A stretch of DNA of 40,333 bases from Flavobacteriaceae bacterium (GTDB taxonomy: Bacteria; Bacteroidota; Bacteroidia; Flavobacteriales; Flavobacteriaceae). The notes beneath the pieces were generated by a model, which was given only the letters and a program-made list of their open reading frames with translations, ran no database searches and had not been told where the DNA came from. Position 1 is the stretch's first letter. Each line of letters opens with the position of its first letter. The translations under genes and the position numbers were made by a program. Location: contig JAOZVI010000007.1 in assembly GCA_029938265.1 (NCBI GenBank), forward strand, positions 1 through 40,333, given 5' to 3'. Positions 9,110 through 19,092 of this stretch are shown here, piece by piece.

Positions 9110-10124
9110 AACTATTGAAGAAATAAATAACGACGAACTTTATGAACATTATAAATTTACGGCTGCTGAGGGTCAGGAACCCTTGCGTGTTGATAAATTT
9201 TTAATGAATTTTATTGAAAATGCTACGCGTAATAAAATTCAGCAAGCTATAAAAGCTGGTAATGTTTTGGTTAATGATCATGTTGTAAAAGCCAATTACA
9301 AAGTAAAACCACATGATATTGTACGTGTTGTTTTAGCACATCCTCCTCATGAAAATTTATTAATTGCCGAAGATATCCCCATTGATATAATTTATGAAGA
9401 TGATGATGTGATTGTTCTTAATAAATCTGCCGGTATAGTAGTGCATCCCGGACATGGAAATTATAGTGGAACTTTAGTAAATGCCCTCATATTTCATTTT
9501 GAAAATTTACCAAAAAATAGTAATGAACGTCCTGGTTTGGTTCATAGAATTGATAAAGATACCAGCGGTTTATTGGTTGTTGCTAAAACTGAATTCGCAA
9601 TGGCAAATCTAGCCAATCAGTTTTTTGAACGAACTACCAAAAGATTGTATTATGCGCTGGTTTGGGGAAATTTGGAAAATGAAGACGGTACTATTGAAGG
9701 AAATATTGGAAGAAGTTTAAAGAACAGGTTACAAATGGATGTTTTTCCGGAAGGAGACTTTGGAAAACATGCTGTAACGCATTATAAGGTAATTGAAAGA
9801 TTTAGCTATGTAACTCTGGTAGAATGTAAATTAGAAACAGGTAGAACACATCAAATTCGTGCTCATTTTAAATATATTGGACATCCCTTATTTAATGATG
9901 AACGTTATGGTGGGAATAAGATCTTAAAGGGGACTACTTTTACAAAATACAAGCAATTTGTTGAGAATTGTTTTAAAGTTTTACCCCGTCAGGCATTACA
10001 TGCAAAAACACTGGGATTTGTGCAACCTGTTTCTAAGGAGTACTTGAGTTTTAATTCAGAAATCCCAGAAGATATGCGTCTTTGTCTGGAAAAATGGCGT
10101 AATTATACGATTAATCAGAAGTAG
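9102..10124 (+). CDS. rluD: RluA/RluD-family 23S rRNA pseudouridine synthase
   Basis: S4-like N-terminus; 'GLVHRIDKDTSGLLVVAKTEFA'; 'ETGRTHQIRAHFKYIGHPLFNDERYGG'. Overlaps the upstream PASTA gene end by 8 bp. Confidence 0.93.
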   Translation: MDETIEEINNDELYEHYKFTAAEGQEPLRVDKFLMNFIENATRNKIQQAIKAGNVLVNDHVVKANYKVKPHDIVRVVLAHPPHENLLIAEDIPIDIIYEDDDVIVLNKSAGIVVHPGHGNYSGTLVNALIFHFENLPKNSNERPGLVHRIDKDTSGLLVVAKTEFAMANLANQFFERTTKRLYYALVWGNLENEDGTIEGNIGRSLKNRLQMDVFPEGDFGKHAVTHYKVIERFSYVTLVECKLETGRTHQIRAHFKYIGHPLFNDERYGGNKILKGTTFTKYKQFVENCFKVLPRQALHAKTLGFVQPVSKEYLSFNSEIPEDMRLCLEKWRNYTINQK

Positions 10125-10202
10125 TTTTTTGTTGTAAAGAATTCCTTTTTCACATTGATGATAAGGTCTAACGATTTGCTATATATTTTGAATTATTAAA
10201 TT

Positions 10203-10844
10203 ATGAATAAATTCGACATCAATTCATGGAACAGAAAAGCACAACATGAGTTTTTTAAAGATTATGATGATCCATATTTCAATTTAACTACAAATTTAGA
10301 TGTAACCAAATTATATGATTTTTGTAAAGAAAATAATATTTCTTTCTTTTTAGCTTGTTTATATATTGCAATAGAAACGGCAAATGAAATATTGGAATTT
10401 AGATTGAGAATTATTGATGATAAGATATTTGAATATGATTCAATAGATATTGGATCAACAGTATTGAATGATGATAATTCTTTTTCATTTTGTTATTTTA
10501 AAAGACAGGCTTCAATATCAAAATTTAATAAATCAGGAAAAGAAATTCTTAAAAAACATCAGGAAAATGCTGATTTTGATTCTAATAAAGATAAGATAAA
10601 TGTAATTTATGCTTCATCAATTCCCTGGGTTTCTTTTACGAGTATCAAGCATTCAAGGGATATTAAAAGAGAAAAAAGTGGTATTCCAAAATTTGTTTTT
10701 GGGAAATTCTTTAAGGACAATAATATTTTAAAAATGCCTTTTTCTATTGAAGTTCATCACGCATTAATGGATGGTTATCACGTGGGGAATTTTATTGAAA
10801 AATTTCAAAAAAGAATTGATAATATTCTTAAATCAGAACTATGA
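10203..10844 (+). CDS. Chloramphenicol acetyltransferase-like (CAT/CatA family) protein
   Basis: 213 aa; 'IPWVSFTSIKH' and catalytic-type 'EVHHALMDGYHVGNFIEKFQ' at the expected C-terminal position. Confidence 0.88.
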   Translation: MNKFDINSWNRKAQHEFFKDYDDPYFNLTTNLDVTKLYDFCKENNISFFLACLYIAIETANEILEFRLRIIDDKIFEYDSIDIGSTVLNDDNSFSFCYFKRQASISKFNKSGKEILKKHQENADFDSNKDKINVIYASSIPWVSFTSIKHSRDIKREKSGIPKFVFGKFFKDNNILKMPFSIEVHHALMDGYHVGNFIEKFQKRIDNILKSEL

Positions 10845-11599
10845 AGATAGTAATTTCACCTGCTAAATCACTTGATTTTAAAACTCAAATTCCAACGGAT
10901 CAACATACACAATGTATATTTTTAGAGCAAGCAAAAAAGTTAAATGAAGTATTGAGAAAAGAGAGCCCGAAACAACTTTCAAATTTAATGTCAATTTCTG
11001 ATAAATTAGGAGAATTAAATTGGCAGCGTAATCAAAACTGGCAATTGCCATTCTCCAATTCAAATGCAAGACAAGCAATCTATGCATTTAAAGGAACCGC
11101 TTATGAAGGCATAGATCCATATACAATATCGCTTGAGAAAATAGACCAATTACAAGAAAAATTACGAATTCTTTCGGGACAATATGGTATTTTAAAACCC
11201 CTAGATCTGATGCAGCCTTATCGATTGGAAATGGGTACAAAATTAAAAGTTGGACAAAAAGATAATCTTTATAAATTTTGGGGAGATTCTTTAACCAAAA
11301 CATTAAACCAGGAAATGAAAGATGGAGAAATTTTAATTAATTTGGCTAGCAATGAGTATTTCAAGGTTATAAACAAAAAATTACTTAAAGCTCCACTGAT
11401 TACTCCGGTTTTTAAAGATTTTAAAAATGGTAAGTTGAAAATGATCAGTTTTTATGCTAAAAAAGCCCGAGGATTGATGGTGCGTTTTATTATTGAAAAT
11501 AATATTGAAGTAGCCAAAGATCTAATTGGTTTTGATTATGATGGTTATGCTTTTGATGGTAATTTATCAACTGAAACGGAATTGGTCTTTACGAGGTAA
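10841..11599 (+). CDS. yaaA: Peroxide stress protein YaaA family
   Basis: 'MKIVISPAKSLDF', 'RILSGQYGILKPLDLMQPYRLEMGTKL', 'YAKKARGLMVRFIIENNIE'. Confidence 0.95.
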   Translation: MKIVISPAKSLDFKTQIPTDQHTQCIFLEQAKKLNEVLRKESPKQLSNLMSISDKLGELNWQRNQNWQLPFSNSNARQAIYAFKGTAYEGIDPYTISLEKIDQLQEKLRILSGQYGILKPLDLMQPYRLEMGTKLKVGQKDNLYKFWGDSLTKTLNQEMKDGEILINLASNEYFKVINKKLLKAPLITPVFKDFKNGKLKMISFYAKKARGLMVRFIIENNIEVAKDLIGFDYDGYAFDGNLSTETELVFTR

Positions 11600-11697
11600 T
11601 TTTCTCATCATTCGTTTATTTGTGATAGAAAAATGAGTTTTAATTTATATAAAATCAGTAAAGACCTGATCATCATATAATAAAAAGGTCAATAATA

Positions 11698-13221
11698 TTA
11701 TCTTTTTATATTTACCGGATTACTTTTGTTATTATTTCTACTGACTGCAATAATTGTAAAAACACTTCCTTTTTTAATTTTTTTCTTATTGAAATCAAAA
11801 TGGTGTTCTCCGGTTATTTCAATAATTTTTGTTTTATTCTTAAAGTTTATTTTTTCACCTTTATCAAAGTGATAGATTAGAAATTTAATAGCTTCTTTTT
11901 CTTTATTTTCTGATAAAGAGTGCCATGATAATCTTTGATTTTTTGAATTGATCTTTGCAATATTAACATCAAAAACGGGTTCGGGTATAAATTTGATTTT
12001 AGTATTTGTACTCGGTGGAAGGATAGGAAATTGATAATATTTATCTTTTAAGATCTCATTTACATTTAAAGGATCTTTTAAGAATGATTTTCCACTAAAA
12101 TATACACTTCCCTGAATTTGAGGAATTGTTCTATTGAGATCCAATTGTTTTTCAATTTCTGAAGGTTTTTGTTTGCGCCATGCTCTGTTTTCTTTTTTTC
12201 GATCCATTCTATACAAACCATGACCGATATAAAGATTAGTTTCAAAATTATTTTTTGCCCACCAATTTACTATTTTACTGTAATCAGCTTTTTTAAAACC
12301 AATATGCCAATAAACTTGTGGTAAAATATAATCAAGCCAACCATTTTTCAACCAAAAAAGAATATCAGCGTATAGATTGTCGTAATTAGTTTGTCCGGCT
12401 TCAGTATCTGAGCCGTTGACATCTTTACTTTTATTGCGCCAAACCCCAAAAGGACTAATGCCAAATTGAACCCAGGGTTTAATTGATTTTATAGTAGTTT
12501 TCAATTCTTTAATGATAATATTTACATTTTCTCTACGCCAATCATCTATATTATTAGGATATAATTCTCCTCCAAACTTTTCAAAAGACAAGCTATCAGT
12601 AAAAACCTCATCTTTAATTTTATAAGGGTAAAAATAATCATCAAAGTGAATGGCATCAATGTCGTATTGTTGAACGATATCAGTTACTATTTTGTTGGTA
12701 TAGGCTCTGACTTCAGGGTTTCCGGGATCAAAATATTTATTTTTCCCATAATTGATAAACCACTCTGGTTTGTTATAGGTAAGGGATAGAGGATTTGATT
12801 GAAATTTTTTATAATTTACAATAGCCCTGTATGGATTTAACCAGGCATGAAATTCCATTCCTCGTTTACGGGTTTCGCTAATAATAAATGCCATAGGATC
12901 ATAATAAGGAATCGGAGCATCACCATTTCTACCTGTCAGCCAACCCGACCAGTTTTCGTATTTTGAGTTGTAAAAAGCATCAGCTGAAGGGCGAATTTGA
13001 AAAATTACAGCGTTAATATTTAAGCTTTTATAGAGGTCGAGCAACTTGATAATCTCTTCTTTTTGTTCATCTGTACTTAGATCATTTGAGCTGGGCCAAT
13101 CAATATTATCTACGGTTGCAATCCAAACACCTCTAAATTCTCTATCAATATTTTGTTGAGAAGAAATCTTTATAGATAATAAAAGGAGTAATATAAAAAA
13201 GAGTAAAGTATTAGATTTCAT
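11698..13221 (-). CDS. Glycoside-hydrolase-like family 10 (GHL10/DUF187) secreted protein
   Basis: 'REFRGVWIATVDNIDWPSS', 'NAVIFQIRPSADAFYNSKYENWSGWLTG', 'DAIHFDDYFYPY', 'WVQFGISPFGVWRN'. Confidence 0.92.
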   Translation of the reverse strand: MKSNTLLFFILLLLLSIKISSQQNIDREFRGVWIATVDNIDWPSSNDLSTDEQKEEIIKLLDLYKSLNINAVIFQIRPSADAFYNSKYENWSGWLTGRNGDAPIPYYDPMAFIISETRKRGMEFHAWLNPYRAIVNYKKFQSNPLSLTYNKPEWFINYGKNKYFDPGNPEVRAYTNKIVTDIVQQYDIDAIHFDDYFYPYKIKDEVFTDSLSFEKFGGELYPNNIDDWRRENVNIIIKELKTTIKSIKPWVQFGISPFGVWRNKSKDVNGSDTEAGQTNYDNLYADILFWLKNGWLDYILPQVYWHIGFKKADYSKIVNWWAKNNFETNLYIGHGLYRMDRKKENRAWRKQKPSEIEKQLDLNRTIPQIQGSVYFSGKSFLKDPLNVNEILKDKYYQFPILPPSTNTKIKFIPEPVFDVNIAKINSKNQRLSWHSLSENKEKEAIKFLIYHFDKGEKINFKNKTKIIEITGEHHFDFNKKKIKKGSVFTIIAVSRNNNKSNPVNIKR

Positions 13222-13357
13222 TAGTAATTATCAAAATTTTGTTCAGGTTAATAGCAGTTTAAGAAATCAGTTTCAAAAATACATTTAAACAATGAGAAAG
13301 CAAATTTGATACCAAAGAATTTACACTTAATATTTCCAATTTTTAACTTTATACTTG

Positions 13358-15277
13358 TTAAGTATCCAGTTTAAATTTTATGTCTTCTAAGCTCTTTGCA
13401 GAACCAACTAATGTCATTACATCACCAATTCGTAATCGAGTATAACCATGAGTCATTAGCATCTGACCCTTTCTTTCGATAGATAAAATAATTAGATCCG
13501 TAGGTAAACGAAGTTCTCTAATTCGTAATCCGTGATAATCTCTGTTCTTGATTTCAATATCCATGGTATCTTGACCATCATCCATACCTAAAAGTAAAGA
13601 GGTCGCATTTGGAGATCTTACAAAGTGGTCTAATAAGCTTACAATTGCAGTAGAAGGTTCAATAATCAATGTGCCAAGTTTATGAAATTTTTCAAAATTT
13701 TCACGTTGATTTAAACGAACAATTACATCTTCCATTCCAATATGTTCATAAATTTTTTCAGCAATATAATAATTATCGTCATCGTTAAGCATCAGTACAA
13801 CAGCTTCGGTCTTATTTAAGCTTAAGTCTTCTAAATTCTTTACGGATGGGATGAAATTTGAAATAACTTCAAAGTTATTAGTGTTTTCAATGCTACACTC
13901 TTCAAGCGAAACTAACCTTGAATTCCAATTGTGTTTTTCGAGTTGTTGCGCTAAAGCAATAGATTGATTTTCAACACCAAAAATAATTGCATCTCTGGTG
14001 CTTTGTAAATGATCCATTTTTGCACGAAGATGACTTTCTTTTACAATATTTAATGACCATTTAAACAATGGTGGACCTACTAATTGATTGATAACAATAA
14101 TTGCTATGACTATAGTTTCAAATTCATGACCCCATTCAGGAAATGCATTAGAAATAATAGTTGCTAAACCTAAAGCAACACCCGCCTGTGTTAAATAAGG
14201 CATCCAGGCAATAAATAGGTATTTTTTAGGATCTTTAGCCGCAATAACACCAAAAAAACCTGCTAAGATCATAGTAATTAGGCGTAAAATAAATAAAGCA
14301 ACGGCAATTCCAAATACATTTACTAATGTTTGAAATGATAAGGAAGCACCGGTAAGCGTAAAGAAAATAATATAAATAGTAGGACTTATATCATGTAGTA
14401 ATTCTCTAAACTCAAGGCGATGTTTACTTTTGTTGGTTAAAACAAAACTACCGATAATTGCAATTAAAAGTGGTTCCAGTATGATTTCGTGATGAAACCA
14501 ATTTACTGAATTTGTTTTGATGAAATTAGAGAATAAATAAATAGAATAACCTATTAATATTACTGAAATCTTTTTGATATCACCATTAAAAAATAGTTGA
14601 AATGGAATTTCTAATACCTTACCTACAAGATATCCTAAGCCAAATGAGATTGACAATTCCAATATAAGAATAATTAAAAATGATAAATTTATTTCATTAC
14701 CATTGATAAGTGTTTTTGAAACAGAAAAAACAATAGCAAATAGAATAATTACCAATACATCTTTAATAACTGTTACGCCCATTACAGTTTTTGTAAATGG
14801 CCCATTGGCACGCATTTCATTAATTACAGCTATAGCTGAAGAAGGAGACCGTGCAACAAAAATGGTACCAAATAGAATTGAAATTGCAAATTTTGTTGTA
14901 TCCTCAAAATCTGCCATAAAGGGTATTCTATCAGCAAGAAAATAGACGGTCACACTAGTAAGAATAAAAGTGATTACTAATTGTCCAATTGTCATCCATT
15001 TGATACTGTTTAGCCTGCTGCGCAAATCATCTAAATATAACTCAGCACCAGCCGAAAATGCAATAATAGCTAGGGCAATTTCATTTAAAAAGTTAAGTTT
15101 TTTTATAGCCTCAGGAGGAATAAAATTCAAAAAGGAAGAACCTGCAATAATTCCTGTAATGATAAAACCGGTGATTAAAGGAAATTTTATCTTTTGAAAA
15201 ACTTTGGCTATTTGATTAGATGCAATAGCAACAATCAAAAATCCAATAAGTAAAATGATTAGGGTTTTTATATCCAA
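13358..15277 (-). CDS. CPA2-type monovalent cation:proton antiporter with C-terminal TrkA-N-like and TrkA-C domains
   Basis: About 12 hydrophobic segments; 'FPLITGFIITGIIAG', 'AIIAFSAGAELYLDDLR', 'ITVIKDV'-like segment; C-terminal 'YHGLRIRELRLPTDLIILSIERKGQMLMTHGYTRLRIGDVMTLVGS'. Confidence 0.9.
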   Translation of the reverse strand: MDIKTLIILLIGFLIVAIASNQIAKVFQKIKFPLITGFIITGIIAGSSFLNFIPPEAIKKLNFLNEIALAIIAFSAGAELYLDDLRSRLNSIKWMTIGQLVITFILTSVTVYFLADRIPFMADFEDTTKFAISILFGTIFVARSPSSAIAVINEMRANGPFTKTVMGVTVIKDVLVIILFAIVFSVSKTLINGNEINLSFLIILILELSISFGLGYLVGKVLEIPFQLFFNGDIKKISVILIGYSIYLFSNFIKTNSVNWFHHEIILEPLLIAIIGSFVLTNKSKHRLEFRELLHDISPTIYIIFFTLTGASLSFQTLVNVFGIAVALFILRLITMILAGFFGVIAAKDPKKYLFIAWMPYLTQAGVALGLATIISNAFPEWGHEFETIVIAIIVINQLVGPPLFKWSLNIVKESHLRAKMDHLQSTRDAIIFGVENQSIALAQQLEKHNWNSRLVSLEECSIENTNNFEVISNFIPSVKNLEDLSLNKTEAVVLMLNDDDNYYIAEKIYEHIGMEDVIVRLNQRENFEKFHKLGTLIIEPSTAIVSLLDHFVRSPNATSLLLGMDDGQDTMDIEIKNRDYHGLRIRELRLPTDLIILSIERKGQMLMTHGYTRLRIGDVMTLVGSAKSLEDIKFKLDT

Positions 15278-15325
15278 ATTTTAAAATTTTTCTTAAAGAT
15301 AATAAAAGGAATGAATTATCAAAAT

Positions 15326-17134
15326 TTAAAGATCTAATTTAAAAGTTTTTCTTAAAGTGATGATAGCACTATTTTTACTTTTTAATAGTTCGTATTTTTC
15401 TTGAGTTGTATAGGCAATTTTGTTCGTTTCATCTTCATTAATTGTTACTTTAAAATCTAAACTGTAGTTGTTTAGTTTTTTACGTAAATATTTTAATGCT
15501 CTGGGTCTGATCTTGTTAAGTTCGGCTTCCATTAGTTTATTTGAGTAAGTAACATGAATCAGATTGTTTTTAACACCCGGTGTATCAGCATTTAAAATTG
15601 AAGCGAAAATTTTATCACCATTTTTGTGAAGATATTCGATATATTCATGCCAAACTTCTAAAAAAGTATCATTTGTAAACGGATCATTCGGCAGATCTTT
15701 CGTGCTGCTAGTCTTACTTAATTTTGACAGTTCAATAGCTTTTTCTTCATCTTTTTTTCGCTCAAGGCTTTTGATACTTAAAATGGATTTCCTTGAATTA
15801 TTAGAAGTATATTGGAGTTTGGGTTCAGGATCTTTTGGGATTGGAGCCGTCGTTTGTTTTAAGCTTTCTTCTGGAGGGATTTTTGTTTTATTTTCAATAT
15901 TTGATCCTGTAGAATAAGTACTTTTTCCTTCTGTAAATGAAGAAGTTACTTCTTTAATTTTGGTTTTAGATTCCTGTTGAACTTTTTCGGGAATATCTAA
16001 TTTTTCAGCAACAGCATAAGATGCAAAATGAGCCGCAGGAATTATAAAGTGTTCAGACTTTTTTTTTTCGGCATTAAATGTAATCGAAGCGATTTGCATT
16101 AATGTGAGTTCAACTAATAAACGTTGATTCTTACTACTCTTATATTTTATATCGCAATCATTAGCCATATCAATTGCCTGTAGTAAAAAATGAAGATCGG
16201 CCTTGATTGCCTGATCAAGATAAAGTTTTTTAGCAGTATCACCTACTTCTAATAAGCTAATAGTAGCTTTATCTTTTGCAACCAAAAGATCTCTAAAATG
16301 TGAAGCCAATCCAGTTATAAAATGATGTCCGTCAAAACCTTTATCAAGAACATCATTAAAAGCTAACAACACATTAGGAATATCATTTTTGATTACCAGA
16401 TCAGTAATTTTAAAATAGATATCGTAATCGAGAACATTTAAATTTTCGGTTACGTCTTGGCGGGTTAGATCTTTACCGGAAAAACTAACAACTCTGTCAA
16501 AAATAGAAAGGGCATCTCTTAAAGCGCCATCAGCTTTTTGAGCAATGATGTGTAAGGCATCATCTTCGGCATTTACATTTTCTTCTTTGGCAATTTTGTG
16601 TAAATAATTCTTAATATCTATAACACCAATACGTTTAAAATCAAATATTTGACATCTTGATAAAATAGTTGGGATTATTTTGTGTTTTTCGGTTGTGGCC
16701 AAAATAAAAATCGCATGTGCAGGAGGTTCTTCAAGTGTTTTTAAAAATGCATTAAAAGCTGACTGCGATAACATGTGCACCTCATCAATTATATAAACTT
16801 TATATTTACCGGTTTGAGGGGGTATGCGTACCTGATCTGTTAAATTTCGTATATCATCAACTGAATTATTAGAGGCAGCATCTAATTCAAAAATATTAAA
16901 TGCAAAATCCTCATCTTCCGATATATTTTCACTGCTTTCCTGATTTATTCTTTTGGCCAGAATACGTGCACAAGTAGTTTTACCTACACCTCTGGGTCCT
17001 GTAAATAGTAAGGCCTGTGCCAAATGGTTATTCTTTATAGCATTTTCTAAGGTGTTGGTAATGGCTTGTTGCCCCACAACATCACTAAATTTTTGCGGAC
17101 GATATTTTCGAGCAGATACTATAAAATGTTCCAT
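15326..17134 (-). CDS. dnaX: DNA polymerase III subunit gamma/tau (clamp loader ATPase)
   Basis: 'ARKYRPQKFSDVVGQQAITNTLENAI', 'FTGPRGVGKTTCARILAKRIN', 'ELDAASNNSVDDIRNL', 'IIDEVHMLSQSAFNAFLKTLEEPP', 'TEKHKIIPTILSRCQIFDFKRI'. Confidence 0.97.
   Translation of the reverse strand: MEHFIVSARKYRPQKFSDVVGQQAITNTLENAIKNNHLAQALLFTGPRGVGKTTCARILAKRINQESSENISEDEDFAFNIFELDAASNNSVDDIRNLTDQVRIPPQTGKYKVYIIDEVHMLSQSAFNAFLKTLEEPPAHAIFILATTEKHKIIPTILSRCQIFDFKRIGVIDIKNYLHKIAKEENVNAEDDALHIIAQKADGALRDALSIFDRVVSFSGKDLTRQDVTENLNVLDYDIYFKITDLVIKNDIPNVLLAFNDVLDKGFDGHHFITGLASHFRDLLVAKDKATISLLEVGDTAKKLYLDQAIKADLHFLLQAIDMANDCDIKYKSSKNQRLLVELTLMQIASITFNAEKKKSEHFIIPAAHFASYAVAEKLDIPEKVQQESKTKIKEVTSSFTEGKSTYSTGSNIENKTKIPPEESLKQTTAPIPKDPEPKLQYTSNNSRKSILSIKSLERKKDEEKAIELSKLSKTSSTKDLPNDPFTNDTFLEVWHEYIEYLHKNGDKIFASILNADTPGVKNNLIHVTYSNKLMEAELNKIRPRALKYLRKKLNNYSLDFKVTINEDETNKIAYTTQEKYELLKSKNSAIITLRKTFKLDL
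16058..16068 (-). promoter_or_regulatory. Candidate programmed slippage site (A10G) inside dnaX
   Basis: On the minus strand: GCC GAA AAA AAA AAG TCT GAA CAC. A -1 shift on A AAA AAG gives GTC TGA, i.e. one codon then stop (UGA at 16053..16055). Confidence 0.5.
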
Positions 17135-17171
17135 TGTTTATAAATAAAAATAATAAGATCAAACATAAATA

Positions 17172-18947
17172 TTAACTATAGATCTTATCGTATAGATCTT
17201 TGTATTTCTTCAAAATTTCATCCCTTTTTGGTTTAAAAGTTGGTGTGAGTAAATCATTATCTACACTCCAAAAATCGGGGGTAAGTTCTATTCTTTTTAT
17301 TGTTTCCCATTTACCAAATTTTTTATTTCCTTCATCAACTTCCTTCATTATTCGTTCTTTAACTTCAGTTTTTGCAACAATATCACTAAAGGATTCTCCG
17401 ATATCAAGATTATGACGTTTTGCCCATCCTTTAACAAAATCGAAATTTGGTTGTATTAACGCAGCGGCCATTTTTTGTCCTTCTCCAACTACTAAGATTT
17501 GTTCAATAAATCGTGATTGTTTCATCTCATTTTCAAGCAAAGCAGGAGCAATATATTTGCCACCTGAAGTTTTAAAAATTTCTTTTTTCCTTCCTGTAAT
17601 TTTTAAAAACCCTTTGGCATCAACCTCTCCTTTATCACCGGTATGAAAATAATCACCCGTCATAACTTCAGCGGTTTTTTCAGGATCTTTATAATAACCT
17701 TGCATCACATTTGGACCTTTTATCAGGATTTCTCCATCATCAGCAATTTTAATTTCAACATTATCGATTGCTGTTCCTACCGATCCAACCTGGAATAAAT
17801 TACCTTTATACATATTTACTGATACAACGGGAGAAGTTTCGGTTAATCCATAACCTTCCATTACTTGCATTTGAGCAGCAGCAAAAATTCTAGCCAGTCT
17901 GGGTTGTAAAGCAGCACTACCAGAAACCATATTATGTAATTCGCCACCCAACGCTTCTCTCCATTTGCTGAAAATAAGTTTATTGGCAAGTTCTAATTGT
18001 TTTTCGTACCACCATCCATTTGCTCCGTATGGTTCATATTTTAAACCTAGTTCAACAGCCCAAAAGAAAAGACGTTTTTTTATTCCGGTAAGATCAGCAC
18101 CTTTTGCGATAATACTGTCATAGATCTTTTCGAGTAATCGAGGAACAACACTCATAAAATGTGGCTTGATCTCTTTTAAATTATCTGGTATTTTTTCAAT
18201 ACTTTCTGCAAAATAAATTGCAAGTCCGGTTTGCATATACAAATAATGTAGCATTCTCTCAAAAATATGGCATACAGGTAAAAAACTTAAAACTTTTGAT
18301 TTTCCGTCTTCAATTGGTACACGGGGTCTGCTGGCAATCACATTACTTACAATATTGTTGTGAGAAAGCATAACTCCTTTTGGAACACCGGTAGTACCGG
18401 AAGTATAAATTATTGTGGCTAGATCATTGGGTTGTACTTTATCTTTTAGTTTTTCAATCTTATCTTGGTTATTTTCATCTTTACCAAGATCATAAATTTC
18501 CTGCCAGTTTTTACAACCAGGGATATCTTCAAAAGAATAGATCCCTTTTAAAGTAGGTACATCATCTTTAATTGCATTCGCTTTTTCAAATAATACTTCA
18601 TCTGATAGAAAGCAATATTTTACCTCAGCATGATTAAAAATATATTTGTAATCATTTTGACTGATCGTAGGGTAGATAGGAATATTGACAGCTCCCAATT
18701 GTAGGATGCCAATATCTAAAATATTCCACTCAGTACGATTTGTTGTAGAAATTACAGCAATTTTATCCTTTGGTTTGACTCCCAACCTCAATAAACCCCT
18801 GCTAATAGCGTTGGCTTTGTTTACAAATTCTTGACTTGAGGTTGCAACCCATTTACCATTGACTTTGGATACCAATGATTTTTCAAGGTTATATTTTTCG
18901 AGTTGATAATAAGGAAAATCAAAGAGACGTTTTATTTCTATTGCCAT
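17172..18947 (-). CDS. Long-chain acyl-CoA synthetase (AMP-binding)
   Basis: 'IIYTSGTTGVPKGVMLSHNNIV', 'EGYGLTETSPVVSVN', 'YFHTGDKGEVDAKGFLKITGRKKEIFKTSGGKYIAP'. Confidence 0.95.
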   Translation of the reverse strand: MAIEIKRLFDFPYYQLEKYNLEKSLVSKVNGKWVATSSQEFVNKANAISRGLLRLGVKPKDKIAVISTTNRTEWNILDIGILQLGAVNIPIYPTISQNDYKYIFNHAEVKYCFLSDEVLFEKANAIKDDVPTLKGIYSFEDIPGCKNWQEIYDLGKDENNQDKIEKLKDKVQPNDLATIIYTSGTTGVPKGVMLSHNNIVSNVIASRPRVPIEDGKSKVLSFLPVCHIFERMLHYLYMQTGLAIYFAESIEKIPDNLKEIKPHFMSVVPRLLEKIYDSIIAKGADLTGIKKRLFFWAVELGLKYEPYGANGWWYEKQLELANKLIFSKWREALGGELHNMVSGSAALQPRLARIFAAAQMQVMEGYGLTETSPVVSVNMYKGNLFQVGSVGTAIDNVEIKIADDGEILIKGPNVMQGYYKDPEKTAEVMTGDYFHTGDKGEVDAKGFLKITGRKKEIFKTSGGKYIAPALLENEMKQSRFIEQILVVGEGQKMAAALIQPNFDFVKGWAKRHNLDIGESFSDIVAKTEVKERIMKEVDEGNKKFGKWETIKRIELTPDFWSVDNDLLTPTFKPKRDEILKKYKDLYDKIYS

Positions 18948-19092
18948 AATATTTTATTTTACTGCAAAATAATTAATTTGGTTGAATTACAAAAAGTTTT
19001 TTTGAATAAAATCTTAGATTTGTATTAAACGCTACTCAATTCAAATGTTTACCTTTGCATTTCGAAAAATCGAAATTAAATAAAAAATAAAA

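Noticed and set aside
11600-11697. Possible bidirectional terminator between yaaA and the GHL10 gene (GACCT...AGGTC, CTCAT...ATGAG)
   Set aside because: Only 5-bp stems with long loops; not better than chance in AT-rich DNA.
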